A program made the translations under genes and the position numbers. The notes beneath the pieces were generated by a model. That model made no database searches. It was not told the DNA's origin and saw only the letters and a program-made list of their open reading frames with translations. 64,000 nucleotides of DNA from Branchiostoma floridae (taxonomy: Eukaryota; Chordata; Leptocardii; Amphioxiformes; Branchiostomatidae): contig NC_049994.1 in NCBI RefSeq assembly GCF_000003815.2, positions 15,569,419 through 15,633,418 of the forward strand, written 5' to 3'. Positions 51,164-61,410 of the stretch are shown here, piece by piece (position 1 is the stretch's first letter; each line of letters opens with the position of its first letter).

Positions 51164-52563
51164 CAGTCAAACCTGGTCTACCGACCACCTGTGTATAACG
51201 ACCCACTGTCCACTACGACCGCCGAAAAGCGGTCCCTTGAATTTTCCCATAGACGTAAGCATTAACATTTCTGTATATGACGACCACTGTCCAACGGGAC
51301 CACGACCACCACTAAAGGCGACCGCACATTACCTAAACACTGCCAAAACGACCGCGGCATGTGATTTTGTCACGCTACTTTAATGTTCACGGCGAAAAAT
51401 GAGCGTAATTACCACAAATTATGCCCACTCCCATTCTCATTACTTCTGGATCGGCACTTCACTCTACAAATTTTCGGTGGCTTCGTGATGAGAATCTCAG
51501 GCTAAAATGCCATTATATCCAGGGAGCAGACATGAAAGCGTTTAGTTTCACCAGGCTTTTCGAAGATACAAATGTAAACTAAAAAAAACGCATTTTCTGT
51601 CATAATAAAACATCTGACTCGCTGTTCTTCCCGAGAAATACGTATTTTGCACAGCGCGGTTCTGAATCGCGGCGTCTGCAGGTCGGAAATACGCTCCTGT
51701 GATTGGTTGAAACCACCAAAACAACAACAACTGCATGTATAATGCCGGGGAATCCCCGGCGATCTCGCGCTCTGATTGGTTGGAGCGGTGCATCATGGGA
51801 ACTTTGCTGCCAGCTCGACGCCATCTTGTTTCAAAGACTTACGTTTTAAAACGCAAAAGAACGCTATTTTCCACGATTACGTAGCACCATCCTAGTTGAA
51901 AATGCATAATCCAAAGAACTTTTCGTGGAAACATGTGTTAATATGTGAATTTATGGTGTCTCAAGCGTAATTTTGGGTTTCGATGCAGCCGTAAAGTGTG
52001 CTGAGAGTTAGCGTGGGTTTCCAAAATATACCCCGAAAATAATGTCGCATTTTTCATGTCACACAAAAACAAAACTCCCGCAAAGAAGAAGCCTGCAACA
52101 TTTTCTGATCATAGCGATTACGTTTTGGGTAGAAATGTTCGTCGATGTGCCGGCGTGCAGCTGCGTGATACCTCAGTTACAGAATATTTGTTGTCACATT
52201 AGGGCCGCGGTATGAGAAAAAATTATGCCAGCCCCGGCACGGCACGCTGCAAAAACCCGGACGAATTACCACCGTTTTTCTTTTTCAAATTATTCTTATA
52301 ATATATCTATTATAAATATCATTACAAATATAATACTTTTTAATACAAAGAATAACATAAGTATACGTAATTTTAGCATTATATAACATCGTGTTATCTT
52401 GTAAATAATAAGAAAGACAAATGCGTTTCATGCATAAATTATCGATGTTCTGACTTGTCAGTTTCTTTACTGCCGCCACGTTGTTTTCTATATAAAGACC
52501 ACCTATGTATGAAGACCACTTTTGCTGGGTCCCTTGAGTGGTCTTCTTATACAGGTTTGACTG
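51164..52563. mobile_element. 1.4 kb pogo/mariner-like DNA transposon derivative
   Basis: CAGTCAAACCTGGTCTACCG + ACCACC and GAGTGGTCTTCTTATACAGG + TTTGACTG are inverted ends flanked by TA. GACCACC/GGTCCCTTGA subterminal motifs occur on both sides. No transposase domain was found in any frame. The interior holds a CG-rich block (51640-51850) with promoter-like motifs. End fragments occur at 41555 and 46155. Confidence 0.75.
51640..51850. promoter_or_regulatory. Promoter-like CG-rich block inside the pogo-like element
   Basis: Two GATTGGTTG boxes (inverted CCAAT; 51701 and about 51774), a palindromic GCCGGGGAATCCCCGGC and, on the minus strand, AACAAGATGGCGTCGAGC (YY1-type initiator with ATG at 51824). 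This looks like the remnant transposase promoter. Confidence 0.45.
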
Positions 52564-52605
52564 TATATAATGCTGGGCTATCTACAGCAATGGTTCTCTG
52601 TCCCA

Positions 52606-53137
52606 CTCATTTGGGAGCCCATGTTGTTGATTTTCCTGATAAAATATGTTATTTTATGCTTAGGCCACACCGATTTAATTTCTTGGTTCAAGGATTCGCT
52701 CGCTCCTATTTTTTGGGAAAAAAAATAAAAATAAAAATTACCACTCAGCAAATTTTCACCATTAATGAAACCATTCACCAACTTTCTGGTGTAGCAAATT
52801 GGCCTTTATATTATAAGCTCCTTAAAGTGTGGGTACAGGTGCTGTTACTGTACAAGAATAGTGTTTTTGTACTTTTTTCAAGCTGAAAACGTTTTTTCTT
52901 TATGTTTTGGATTAGCCGTTACCTTTACCCCAACCATTTTACAATTTTTATTTTTACTTTTATTTCGCCCTCTCGCTCCATATTTTTTATGAAAAAATCC
53001 GTGAACCAAGAAATTAAATTGGTGTGGCCTTATGAAAGTACATTGTCAACAGTTTAATGTCATTTTTGGGATGGATGGGGTAAAATTATTTTCTGTCCCA
53101 ACAAGCAAATTTCCGGACGGGTCCTGGAGACAGTCCT
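52606..53137. repeat. Family B repeat split by a Harbinger-like MITE
   Basis: CATTTGGGAGCCCATGTTG + TTGATTTTCC lies left of the insertion. TTTAATGTCATTTTTGGG, CCCAACAAGCAAATTTCC and GGTCCTGGAGACAG lie right of it. Confidence 0.75.
52663..53029. mobile_element. Harbinger-like MITE, family H, copy 2
   Basis: GGCCACACCGATTTAATTTC + TTGGTTCAAGGATTCGC and GTGAACCAAGAAATTAAATT + GGTGTGGCC inverted ends are flanked by TTA duplications. The 143-codon frame across it is MITE sequence. Confidence 0.92.
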
Positions 53138-53149
53138 CAGCTATAAGTA

Positions 53150-53345
53150 TAACAGTAGTTCACCTTTATCCGTGAGGGTAACCTATATCCGCTGTTTTTA
53201 AAAGCAGGGTATTTAGGGATATCAATCGCAATATTTTTTAAAGTACTGCACTTAAAACCATCGTCGGTAGGTTTACCACTTAATTATTCTGTTTTTAAAA
53301 CAACAGATATAGGTTACCCAACGGATAAAGGTGAAGTAGCATTAC
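53150..53345. mobile_element. Foldback MITE, family A
   Basis: TAACAGTAGTTCACCTTTATC and GGATAAAGGTGAAGTAGCATTA ends. The core palindrome is shortened. Confidence 0.8.
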
Positions 53346-53608
53346 AGCTAGTTGTCTTGTACAATACATTTGACCTGACTTGTATGGTGTTTGTGAGTTG
53401 GGCATGTTTTCAAGTGAACTGGGGGTTATGGCAGCAGGTGCAGGGAGATCGAGTTTATCCCAGGACAGAGGAGAACATGGGAACATTCCTCCATCAACAG
53501 GCACCCATGTGTGGAGGTCGGGCGCAGACAAGGTCGCCACTATTCAACACATGTGGTGGCAACAGGCTAGTGGTTACAGGAGGCAGGGGATGGGGAGGAC
53601 GGAGACGC
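53346..53608. other. Non-coding stretch, nothing recognised
   Basis: Open frames on both strands overlap and have no domain content. Confidence 0.4.
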
Positions 53609-53697
53609 TAGTCTGTGTAACACAAACTGTAACTGGCCCCTCCCCGCGAGGCGGGTGGATGTTGGGCAGGCTGCTATAAGCGATATTTAATCAGCTG
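53609..53697 (+). repeat. Family E repeat
   Basis: AGTCTGTGTAACACAAACTG, GGCGGGTGGATGTTGGGC and GGCTGCTATAAGCGATATTT match 12066-12151 reversed. Confidence 0.65.
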
Positions 53698-53764
53698 ACT
53701 CACCTTCAACTATTCAAGTTGGTATTATACCCCTTTAGAAAAAGTTCACACTGGGATTTGAGTA

Positions 53765-53970
53765 GCCTCTTTTAAATTTTACAATAATGTTAATCACTGT
53801 TCGTTGTCACATGTACATGTCTCCTATGTTTTCACCATGTACTTGCAATCCAGGCATGAACTTTCATCATTGCAGCCAGTAGGTACCCAATCTGAGTAAT
53901 GAGGCTGTTTTACGTGCTCAAGGCACCTCCTGGAACACGGGACGTCCATATTATGTCCCTTCGAAAGACG
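53765..53970. repeat. Family D tail followed by a 5S-SINE body fragment
   Basis: 53768-53865 matches the retroposon tail at 11519. 53872-53970 (GCAGCCAGTAGGTACCCAAT, AGGCACCTCCTGGAACACGG) matches the SINE body without a 5S head. Confidence 0.65.
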
Positions 53971-55170
53971 AATGCAATCCCTTACAACATGTCAGAACTG
54001 AACCGACCCTGGGATTGGACTAATCTGAATAACATCTTCTAAAAATATTCCCACAGCAAAAAATGAGGGGGAGGGAGGGGAATGTTTTGGCTAACCTGGA
54101 TATCATGGACTGAAAAATCATCATCTTCCCATGGTGTTCCTGTTCACTTTTAATACTGTATACAAAAAAAACAGGAGGGGGGAAGGGGGAGGTTTGAGCT
54201 CACATGAATAACATCCTCTGAAAATATATAATGGCAAAAACAGCAGGTTGAATACAGGTATCAGGTAACATTCATAGCATGCTATTATGATACAATATGT
54301 AGATTATGTATTCTATTACATACATTTTTTGTGCAATAAAGTTTGATTGATTGAGATATGTAGTAGCAGTAAGACAAATACCTTCCTGTCTAACATACAG
54401 AGGGATAAAAATCAAAAGGGAAGCTTAGGACAAGGAGGATTTAACCTCCTTGCTTAAAATAACCTGGCAAAAATGATGATCAATACTTCAGAATGATACA
54501 AGAGACAAAATTGTAAACTAACATCATCTCAAAATACACTATGGCATTAACAGAGGTTACACTACACAACCACTACAGCTGGTATCAAACATTCAAGACT
54601 GAAACCATACTGCTGTCATTGCAAATAAACAAACCAATCTTTACAATCCGTCCCTAATGTTTTGACTATTCCCACCTGACAATTTGCACATTTAAAGCTG
54701 TCCTAGCTCTAGCCTTATTTGGTATTATCTGTATAATAATGAAACCAAAGACGACAAAGGCTCTATTCTCTGTGAAAACACGTGCACATACAAGACAGCT
54801 AGATATCCCAAATATAGATGATGGTTGGGTAGAAAACTAAAACAGGCACGGAATTGTTGTTTATTGTTTTATCAACTCAATAAACTGCAAAAGCTACTCT
54901 TCCATGGCATGAGTAACAAATATAATAAGTATAAAGTTATTACTATGTTTTGATATCTCATTGGACATAATTTGTGAATGGTACAGTTGATAAGTTTGTT
55001 GCACATTGCGGTGAAGCAAAAAGGCTGAGAATTCTCTTTCCTCTTCTTTAGTCGAACTAAAAATGTAATGCTGCTGCTGCGAAGAGGACAAAAGAGACTA
55101 GGGAGTAATAATACGGCTGGATACCAGGCTACGGCGAGGACTAGCTCCTTGACAAAGCATCATGCTTTAC
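53971..55170. other. Non-coding stretch with a retroposon-like end
   Basis: 54325-54355 reads GTGCAATAAAGTTTGATTGA, a typical non-LTR tail. AGGGGGAGG-type purine tracts lie at 54066 and 54175. No exon recognised. Confidence 0.4.
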
Positions 55171-55388
55171 CTCAGTTGAGGACCACTGCTTGCCCCTGTA
55201 TAAAGTGGTAGACCTGTCCTAAGTGACAGCGCTATGTTGATGTTTAGACTATGCCCACAGGATGGAGCTATCACTGCTATGTTTAGCCTTTCCTCTGGAT
55301 CTCTTCTAATCCAGTCATGCCTGTAATCCGCAGGTTCCACCAACTCCAACTCTCGTCTGTTTATTTGGTCCTCAGGTTTTATAAACTC
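55171..55388 (-). CDS. Candidate internal exon, unrecognised protein
   Basis: The minus strand has an acceptor (TCTCATGTCCGCAG) and a strong donor (CAACTGAG|GTAAAG) bounding 218 nt that is open throughout. It begins EFIKPEDQINRRELELVEP and continues with DYRHDWIRRDPEERLN and NINIALSLRTGLPLYTG. The charged, low-repeat composition looks like real protein. The phase (0 in, 2 out) does not fit direct splicing to AGAP exon 2. No family is recognised. The ACGGCTGGATACCAGGC motif just downstream also occurs at 47129, so a transposable-element ORF is possible. Confidence 0.35.
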
Positions 55389-57017
55389 CTGCGGACATGA
55401 GAGCTCAACACAGGCCGTTGCGGGATGTAAACATTTCCTATTTAGTCCTGATACCTGCACTGCTACCCAACATGAGTAGGATATCAGCTTACTCAAATTA
55501 CTGAGTTCTAATTGAACATTAGCTGACAAGACTATAGAGGGACTAATATCACCATCATTATATGCACCATTTAGCTTTATAACTTGTGCTTGTACGTGCT
55601 TTACATGTCCTATCAGTTTGTGGCTTATCTTGCAATGTTACGTCAGTGCCAAGCAGATGTTGGACTGAAAAATCATTAAGTTTCTAACCAGCAAAAGCAA
55701 AGTTTTTTATATACAACCAGAGAGTCTATATCTTGTAGACAATTTGGTGACCTTCCGTCACCTTCCTCAGGGCAATAGTGACCGCCTCTAGTTACATGTA
55801 TAAAGATTTAGTAACCAGTAATGTACCAACCTGATAAAACTAGTCACAGAGGTTTATACCCAGACATTTTTTTAATTGTTTATCTATTGAGGTTCTCCAA
55901 TACAGCAGAAGGTATGGCGGAACAGGTGTTTCTTGTTAGAAAACACCTTTTCAAAACCGCCATACCGAAACAGGGATAGAGGACTATGGTAAAAAAAACG
56001 TAAGGATTTTACACGCAAAACATGTAAATAATGTCATGTAAACTGGAAAGTATCTGCTTGGACTTGGAGATAAGAATTACGTGACAGTGCCGCAGTCTAA
56101 CCGGATACCAGAGCAGGTGGTTTGTAGATTCGCTCTTATCTCTGTCCCTGTCCGAGGTTCTGTTTTATCTGGAACAACCCACAAAATCGGGACAGTTTAA
56201 CAAACAGAGAAGGAGGGTCACAGGGGGAACTCAAACTCAAAGTCACTTTGTCCCCATTAATATTTGAAGATGGCAGCTTTTAAAGGGTCTGCATAGGGGT
56301 GGTGCATCACTAAATACCAAGGTTCATTCATTAAATTGCATTATGATAAATTCAACCACCCAGACAGTACATGACATTCAAATGATTAGATTACAAATTA
56401 TGCAATGTACTTCTATAAAGTAATGCAGGCCCCTGCCCTTGTACGTTGTATAAACATATTACCAACCTACACTGAATTTTTGTCTGTCTTGCCATTTGAC
56501 CACTATTTCCTATCAACAACAGAAGTCAACATTCCAAGACTTCCCTTGTCTTACTAAACCCTAAATCTACCAAGATGTAGTCAAGGAAAATGTGTTGGGA
56601 AATACTGAGTAACTGAAGATCTATATCAATTCCATTCTTTTTATGTCTTGCCATTTCACCTCCATTTCTTAAGAAGTAAGAGTCAACATTCCAAGACTCC
56701 CCTTGCCCCGCTGAACCCTAAATCTCACCAGTAGAAGAATGTGTTGGAGGAAATAGTACCCCCTGTACCGTATGTACAAACATACCACACTGTCAGGACG
56801 GTCAGGTGAAAATGGACCACATGGACAGATCCAGGCTACACCATACAGGTGACTACAATACTGTAACTTCATTGAATTTCCTGGGGATTTTATTTTGCAA
56901 TAGACGGGCAAAAGTGATTTTTGCAGTGATATATTAGTTTTCATTCTTTTAACCTGTAAAATTTATGACAAGAGACAGTGAAAGAATGTAGCAGAGTTGT
57001 AATGTAACAACTTCTGT
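55389..57017. other. Non-coding stretch with a hairpin
   Basis: 55910-55967 is an imperfect hairpin (GGTATGGCGG..GGTGTTT against AAACACC..ACCGCCATACC). Paired phrases (TCTTGCCATTT, CAACATTCCAAGACT, CCCTAAATCT) at 56487-56570 and 56645-56727 show a ~160 bp tandem duplication. No exon was seen. Confidence 0.45.
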
Positions 57018-57117
57018 NNNNNNNNNNNNNNNNNNNNNNNNNNNNNNNNNNNNNNNNNNNNNNNNNNNNNNNNNNNNNNNNNNNNNNNNNNNNNNNNNNN
57101 NNNNNNNNNNNNNNNNN
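57018..57117. other. Assembly gap, 100 N
   Basis: A run of exactly 100 N, size unknown. No obvious repeat on either flank. Confidence 0.99.
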
Positions 57118-58263
57118 ATCTCTACTGTGACATATCACATACGCATATCTTTTTAACTTTAAACAACAATTGTATGACACATCCATGACCATCGCAATAG
57201 TATAGTGCTCACAATTTTCTGGTGAATGCCGAATGTTACAAGGCCATTGCTTAACTGTATTTTTATCCACTTAGATCAGTTTCTGCACCTTTAAGTATGT
57301 GTACTTCCAGCACGGTAAGTGACAGCTGTATCGGTTTGTTTCTTATTGATTTTTACTCGGAAACATAACAAGAAAATCAATGAGCTGTTCATGAGTAATG
57401 ATGCTGTCCATTAAGAGTAATTCCGAGACTTCTCATGTACATACATGCATGGATGAGGCCAAACCATATCATTTTCTTGGTTTGGAGACTTTTCTTCCAG
57501 AAATGTCATGCAGCAAGAGATCAAAACGAAAACAAAATGTGAACAAACTTTTAAGGAGTAAATACTATGGTACGTGAAAGACTACCATAATATTTACTCC
57601 TTAAAACTTTGTATGAAAATATGGAATTCCACTTCAGATTCTATTTTCATACTGATTTTGCAGTTCAGAATTATCATTTTTCAAATAAAAAATGGCATAG
57701 GGTACACAGAGTTGCTACTTTATGTGGAGTAGTACTCTATTATCATTAGATAACGGATATACCAAATATGGCATGCTTTCTATTCAAAATCAGTACATTT
57801 GTCTAAATGATCCAAAATTCAGTCTAATATGCAGTGTTCCTGAAACAAATATGACTTAATGACTTGCCATTCCTACAGATGATTGGAATGCTGGAATGTT
57901 AATTTATCAGAATCATTATTCATCTCACCGCCATGGTAACCAAGAGTTCAAATCTATCAATGTAGAACAGGGATGATATGTTCATTAATATTCTACAGGA
58001 AACAATTATGAACCCAATATGTTACATTAGTCGAGAACATTCACTAACGGAACATGTGCATATCATTATCTTCAAGGTCAAAATCATATCATTGCAATAT
58101 ATAATGTTCATCCCCACACTATATACAAGGAAGGCGGTGCAATAGAAGAAGTCATTCCAATACGTCAAAATATTTCCTATGATGTGTTCAAAACAACTTT
58201 TGTACTAGTATCCATTTGTAAATAATGGAAATCTAAACTATCAACAGATTCATTTAATGATTA
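57118..58263. other. Non-coding stretch with a strong hairpin
   Basis: 57545-57610 is a 28 bp stem (two mismatches) with a 10 nt loop: AACTTTTAAGGAGTAAATAC + TATGGTA against TACCATAATATTTACTCC + TTAAAACTTT. Nothing else is recognised. Confidence 0.6.
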
Positions 58264-58632
58264 GGCCACACCAATTTAATTTCTTGGTTCACGGATTTTT
58301 TCATAAAAAATATGGAGCGAGAGGGCGAAATGAAAATAAAAATAAAAATTGTAAAATGGTTGGGGTAAAGGTAACGGCTAATCCTAAACATAAAGAAAAA
58401 AAGTTTTCAGCTTGAAAAAAGTACAAAAACACTATTTTTGTACAGTAACAGCACCTGTACCCACACTGTAAGGAGCTTATAATATAAAGGCCAATTTGCT
58501 ACACCAGAAAGTTGGTGAATGGTTTCATTAATGGTGAAAATTTGCTGAGTGGTAATTTTTATTTTTATTTTTTTTCCCAAAAAATAGGAGCGAGCGAATC
58601 CGTGAACCAAGAAATTAAATCGGTGTGGCCTT
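58264..58632. mobile_element. Harbinger-like MITE, family H, copy 3
   Basis: GGCCACACCAATTTAATTTC and GAAATTAAATCGGTGTGGCC ends flanked by TTA on both sides. In reverse orientation relative to copy 2 and nearly identical to it, so probably recently active. Confidence 0.92.
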
Positions 58633-60069
58633 AGGATCTGTATGTCTATGAGTACTCTAGGACTTCAACCATATTATCTGCATCTTTGTTGTACTTTGGC
58701 CTCTTCTCAATGAAAAGCGGCCTGCAGGTCGATTTCTGTTTTTCATGAATATGAAAAAACAAAAGCTCACAAAACCTTTCCTTGGGTGAAATAGCTAGAA
58801 ACAAGAGCTTACATAATCACTCCCCTTTAGAATTTATTTTATTTTAGGACCTACTTTCTGAATGATTGACATCCTAACCCACAAACTTCACATGGCTGAC
58901 ATGCTTTTGGCCAAGCCAAGAGGGCAGCTGGGTATCAACTTGCCATTGGAAGGATACATGGAATAACCAGGGGTTACAGGATTAACAGATTTTGAACTTA
59001 ATATTCGTTTATACATAATTATAGGAACATAATTTTCTATGCGTGCCAGAGGCCGCTGTCCTAGTACATATTCAAATCTTTATAGACCTACAGTTTGTAT
59101 ACAAGTAAATACAAAAACAGCAGTGAATTCAAAACATGACATAACGTTACATGCATGTACAGATACATAGCTGATAGCTTGCCATTAAAATAGAAACTGT
59201 TATAAATATCTTCACACCTTGCTTTAGGAAACACGTACACAAATACAGATTTAAAATCATACTTTCTGTGAAACAAGAATGTAAACATATCATGTTATGA
59301 CTTCACAAGAGGATTTCTGAACTATCATTTGGGATTATGTTAGGCAGATGCTTCAAAGGACTTGTACTATATTTAGAGCTGCAGTAAATGGTCTGTAAGC
59401 TTCTTAAGTCTTCATAAGGACTGGCCTAATCTTTTTGGTCCTTACACCCAAAACACCAGACTTACAACAGAACAGAACAAAAGAAAAGAAAACAACACAA
59501 AACACTAACAAACAATCTCAGAAATAAACTAGATTTCTTCTTTTATCCATTACTTGGAGTTTAGCCATATACTTTGAATTCAACTGTGGAACATTTGAGA
59601 CCTTAATAAGTTTCAAGTGAGGGCTTCAAGGCTCCTTCAAGAACAAGTTGGATATCTCTCAAGTGTCAAGTCTCAGTCACCAAGTGATGACAACAGTGTA
59701 GAGAGACTGGTGACTACTCTAGACTCCCTACTACAACAACAGGCTCCCATATTTCCTGTAGACAGAGACCTTATCTCTCCTCCCATCTTCTGTGGTCTGC
59801 CACCATTCCCTGCATTACAGGATGGTTAGAAAGATGGACGGATGAGTAATCTCCAAGCAGATGAAGGGTGGGGAAAACAGCAAGTGTTTTTTTTTAAAAC
59901 TGCACAGCCCTCTGCTGTAGTGGCTTGCACAAATGTGTGGCCCAAGGACTACAGAAATGGAGATGGACACCAAACTTTAACAGCCTTCTTTGCCTGCCTC
60001 TTTGGTGGGAGTGGAGATATAGAAATCAAAATCTTCAAAACCAGCAAATGCCTATGGTGCAATACTCTC
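58633..60069. other. Non-coding stretch, nothing firm
   Basis: A 70-codon plus-strand frame at 59617-59829 (includes RLVTTLDSLLQQQAPIFPV) has ordinary composition but no recognised family and no clear splice sites. 59930-59985 is the repeat shared with 11030-11115. Confidence 0.35.
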
Positions 60070-60203
60070 CAAGCATTAGGCTCGAGCTTATTTTTGGTGT
60101 CTTTTTATGCATTTTTGTCTGGCTTTCTTATTGTCGTCTGAAAGAAAGCAATATAAAAACATCTACAAAAACAAGTCGGAGCCTAACTTCTGCTTGGAGA
60201 GTA
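60070..60203. mobile_element. Family I foldback element, short form
   Basis: ACTCTCCAAGCATTAGGC + TCGAGCTTATTTT and AACAAGTCGGAGCCTAACTT + CTGCTTGGAGAGT are inverted ends around a ~70 bp core. No clear target duplication. Confidence 0.7.
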
Positions 60204-60526
60204 TACTTGTATGTCAATGCATAGTTTTATTTTCATACACCGTTTATAGATGCCACTTGCGTACACACTTGAAAATGTTCCCCTGAAAATAGATTACAGG
60301 AATGTCACGCTCCATAATCCATACCAGTCTGTGTATAATTTGATACTCTCCCAGCCAGACACAAGTGATAATTCAAACCCTGTTCCAGACCAACCTACAA
60401 TGTCACCCTGTCTGAGTAATATAAATCATAGAACAGAATCCTGCACAGCTGACTGCAGACATGTCACGTTTTGGTGCTGCCTGACCCATATTACATTGTA
60501 TGAAGGCAAGCATTACCAGTATGTAA

Positions 60527-60651
60527 CCCTGGTTCACTTATATCCGAGGGGTTACCTTTATCTGTTGTATCTAAACAAACTTTATTTAGGGATACTGGGT
60601 CGACAGACAGTGGTTTCAAACTGCAAAATTTTGAAAATACTGCAACTATTC
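60527..60651. mobile_element. Foldback MITE family A, left half only
   Basis: GGTTCACTTATATCCG, GGTTACCTTTATCTGTTG and GACAGACAGTGGTTTCAAAC match the left arm. The right arm is missing. Confidence 0.65.
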
Positions 60652-61020
60652 CAGTTTTGAATTATTTTTGAGACTGAAACACACCAATGAACAAATCAAA
60701 TTCAGAGGGCCTTATATATCTTTCCTGTTTCCTCATTTCCTCACAATTCAAGTCAAAATCACAAGGAAGGAAAGCAAAAGAAGAGCACAGTTGGGCACTT
60801 TATTATCTATATTCTTGAGCTTTATGTACACATACAAGTCTGTATAGAGATCTTTGACTTATCTGAATCATGCAAAATGTATGTCTGATTATTTATAAAG
60901 CAAAATCCATTCCAAAGCTTCTTTATCATGCTAAAAGGGGAATCACACTTGCTTTGGTAGGATCAAGGAGTTTATACAACATGCACTAGCACAGCAACTA
61001 TAAATATACTATCATTGTAA
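60652..61020. other. Non-coding stretch, nothing recognised
   Basis: No element or exon recognised. Confidence 0.4.
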
Positions 61021-61410
61021 GTAGGGCTTTGTATCTAAATACTTGTCGTACCTGTACCGTACCTCTAAAATTGTTAAGGCACAGGTTCGGACCTAAACAT
61101 CTGTGTACCTGTATCTGTACCTAAACAAACTAAATCACTACCTATTGAAGACCACTTTTTGAGAGTAAAGATAAGTAAATTCCATATCAAAGATGACAAT
61201 TGCGGTTGAAAATCAAGTAACTTTGTTTTGAGGTTCAAATATCTAAATCCTCATACAAAGATGATAATTTCTCACTAAAACAAGACAGTTGACTACATTT
61301 ATGATTTACACATAATTGATCAAACTTGTTTAGGTACAGGCAAAGGTCTGGACCTGTACCTAAACCTGTGTACCTGTACCTGTACCTAAAATTTCTTTAG
61401 GTAAACAGCT
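61021..61410. repeat. GTACCTGTACC-rich repeat
   Basis: Both ends are runs of TACCTGTACC with CAGGTTCGGACC / AAGGTCTGGACC between. It resembles the interior of the element at 30329-30769 and may be a diverged relative. Confidence 0.45.

Noticed and set aside
52455-52886. 143-codon plus-strand open frame
   Set aside because: It spans the end of the pogo-like element, family B and a Harbinger-like MITE. Similar frames in the other MITE copies reflect shared DNA.
59617-59829. 70-codon plus-strand frame as an exon
   Set aside because: No recognisable family and no convincing acceptor/donor pair; kept only as a note in the stretch annotation.
60250-60660. 136-codon plus-strand open frame
   Set aside because: Its second half is a truncated family A MITE; no recognisable protein.
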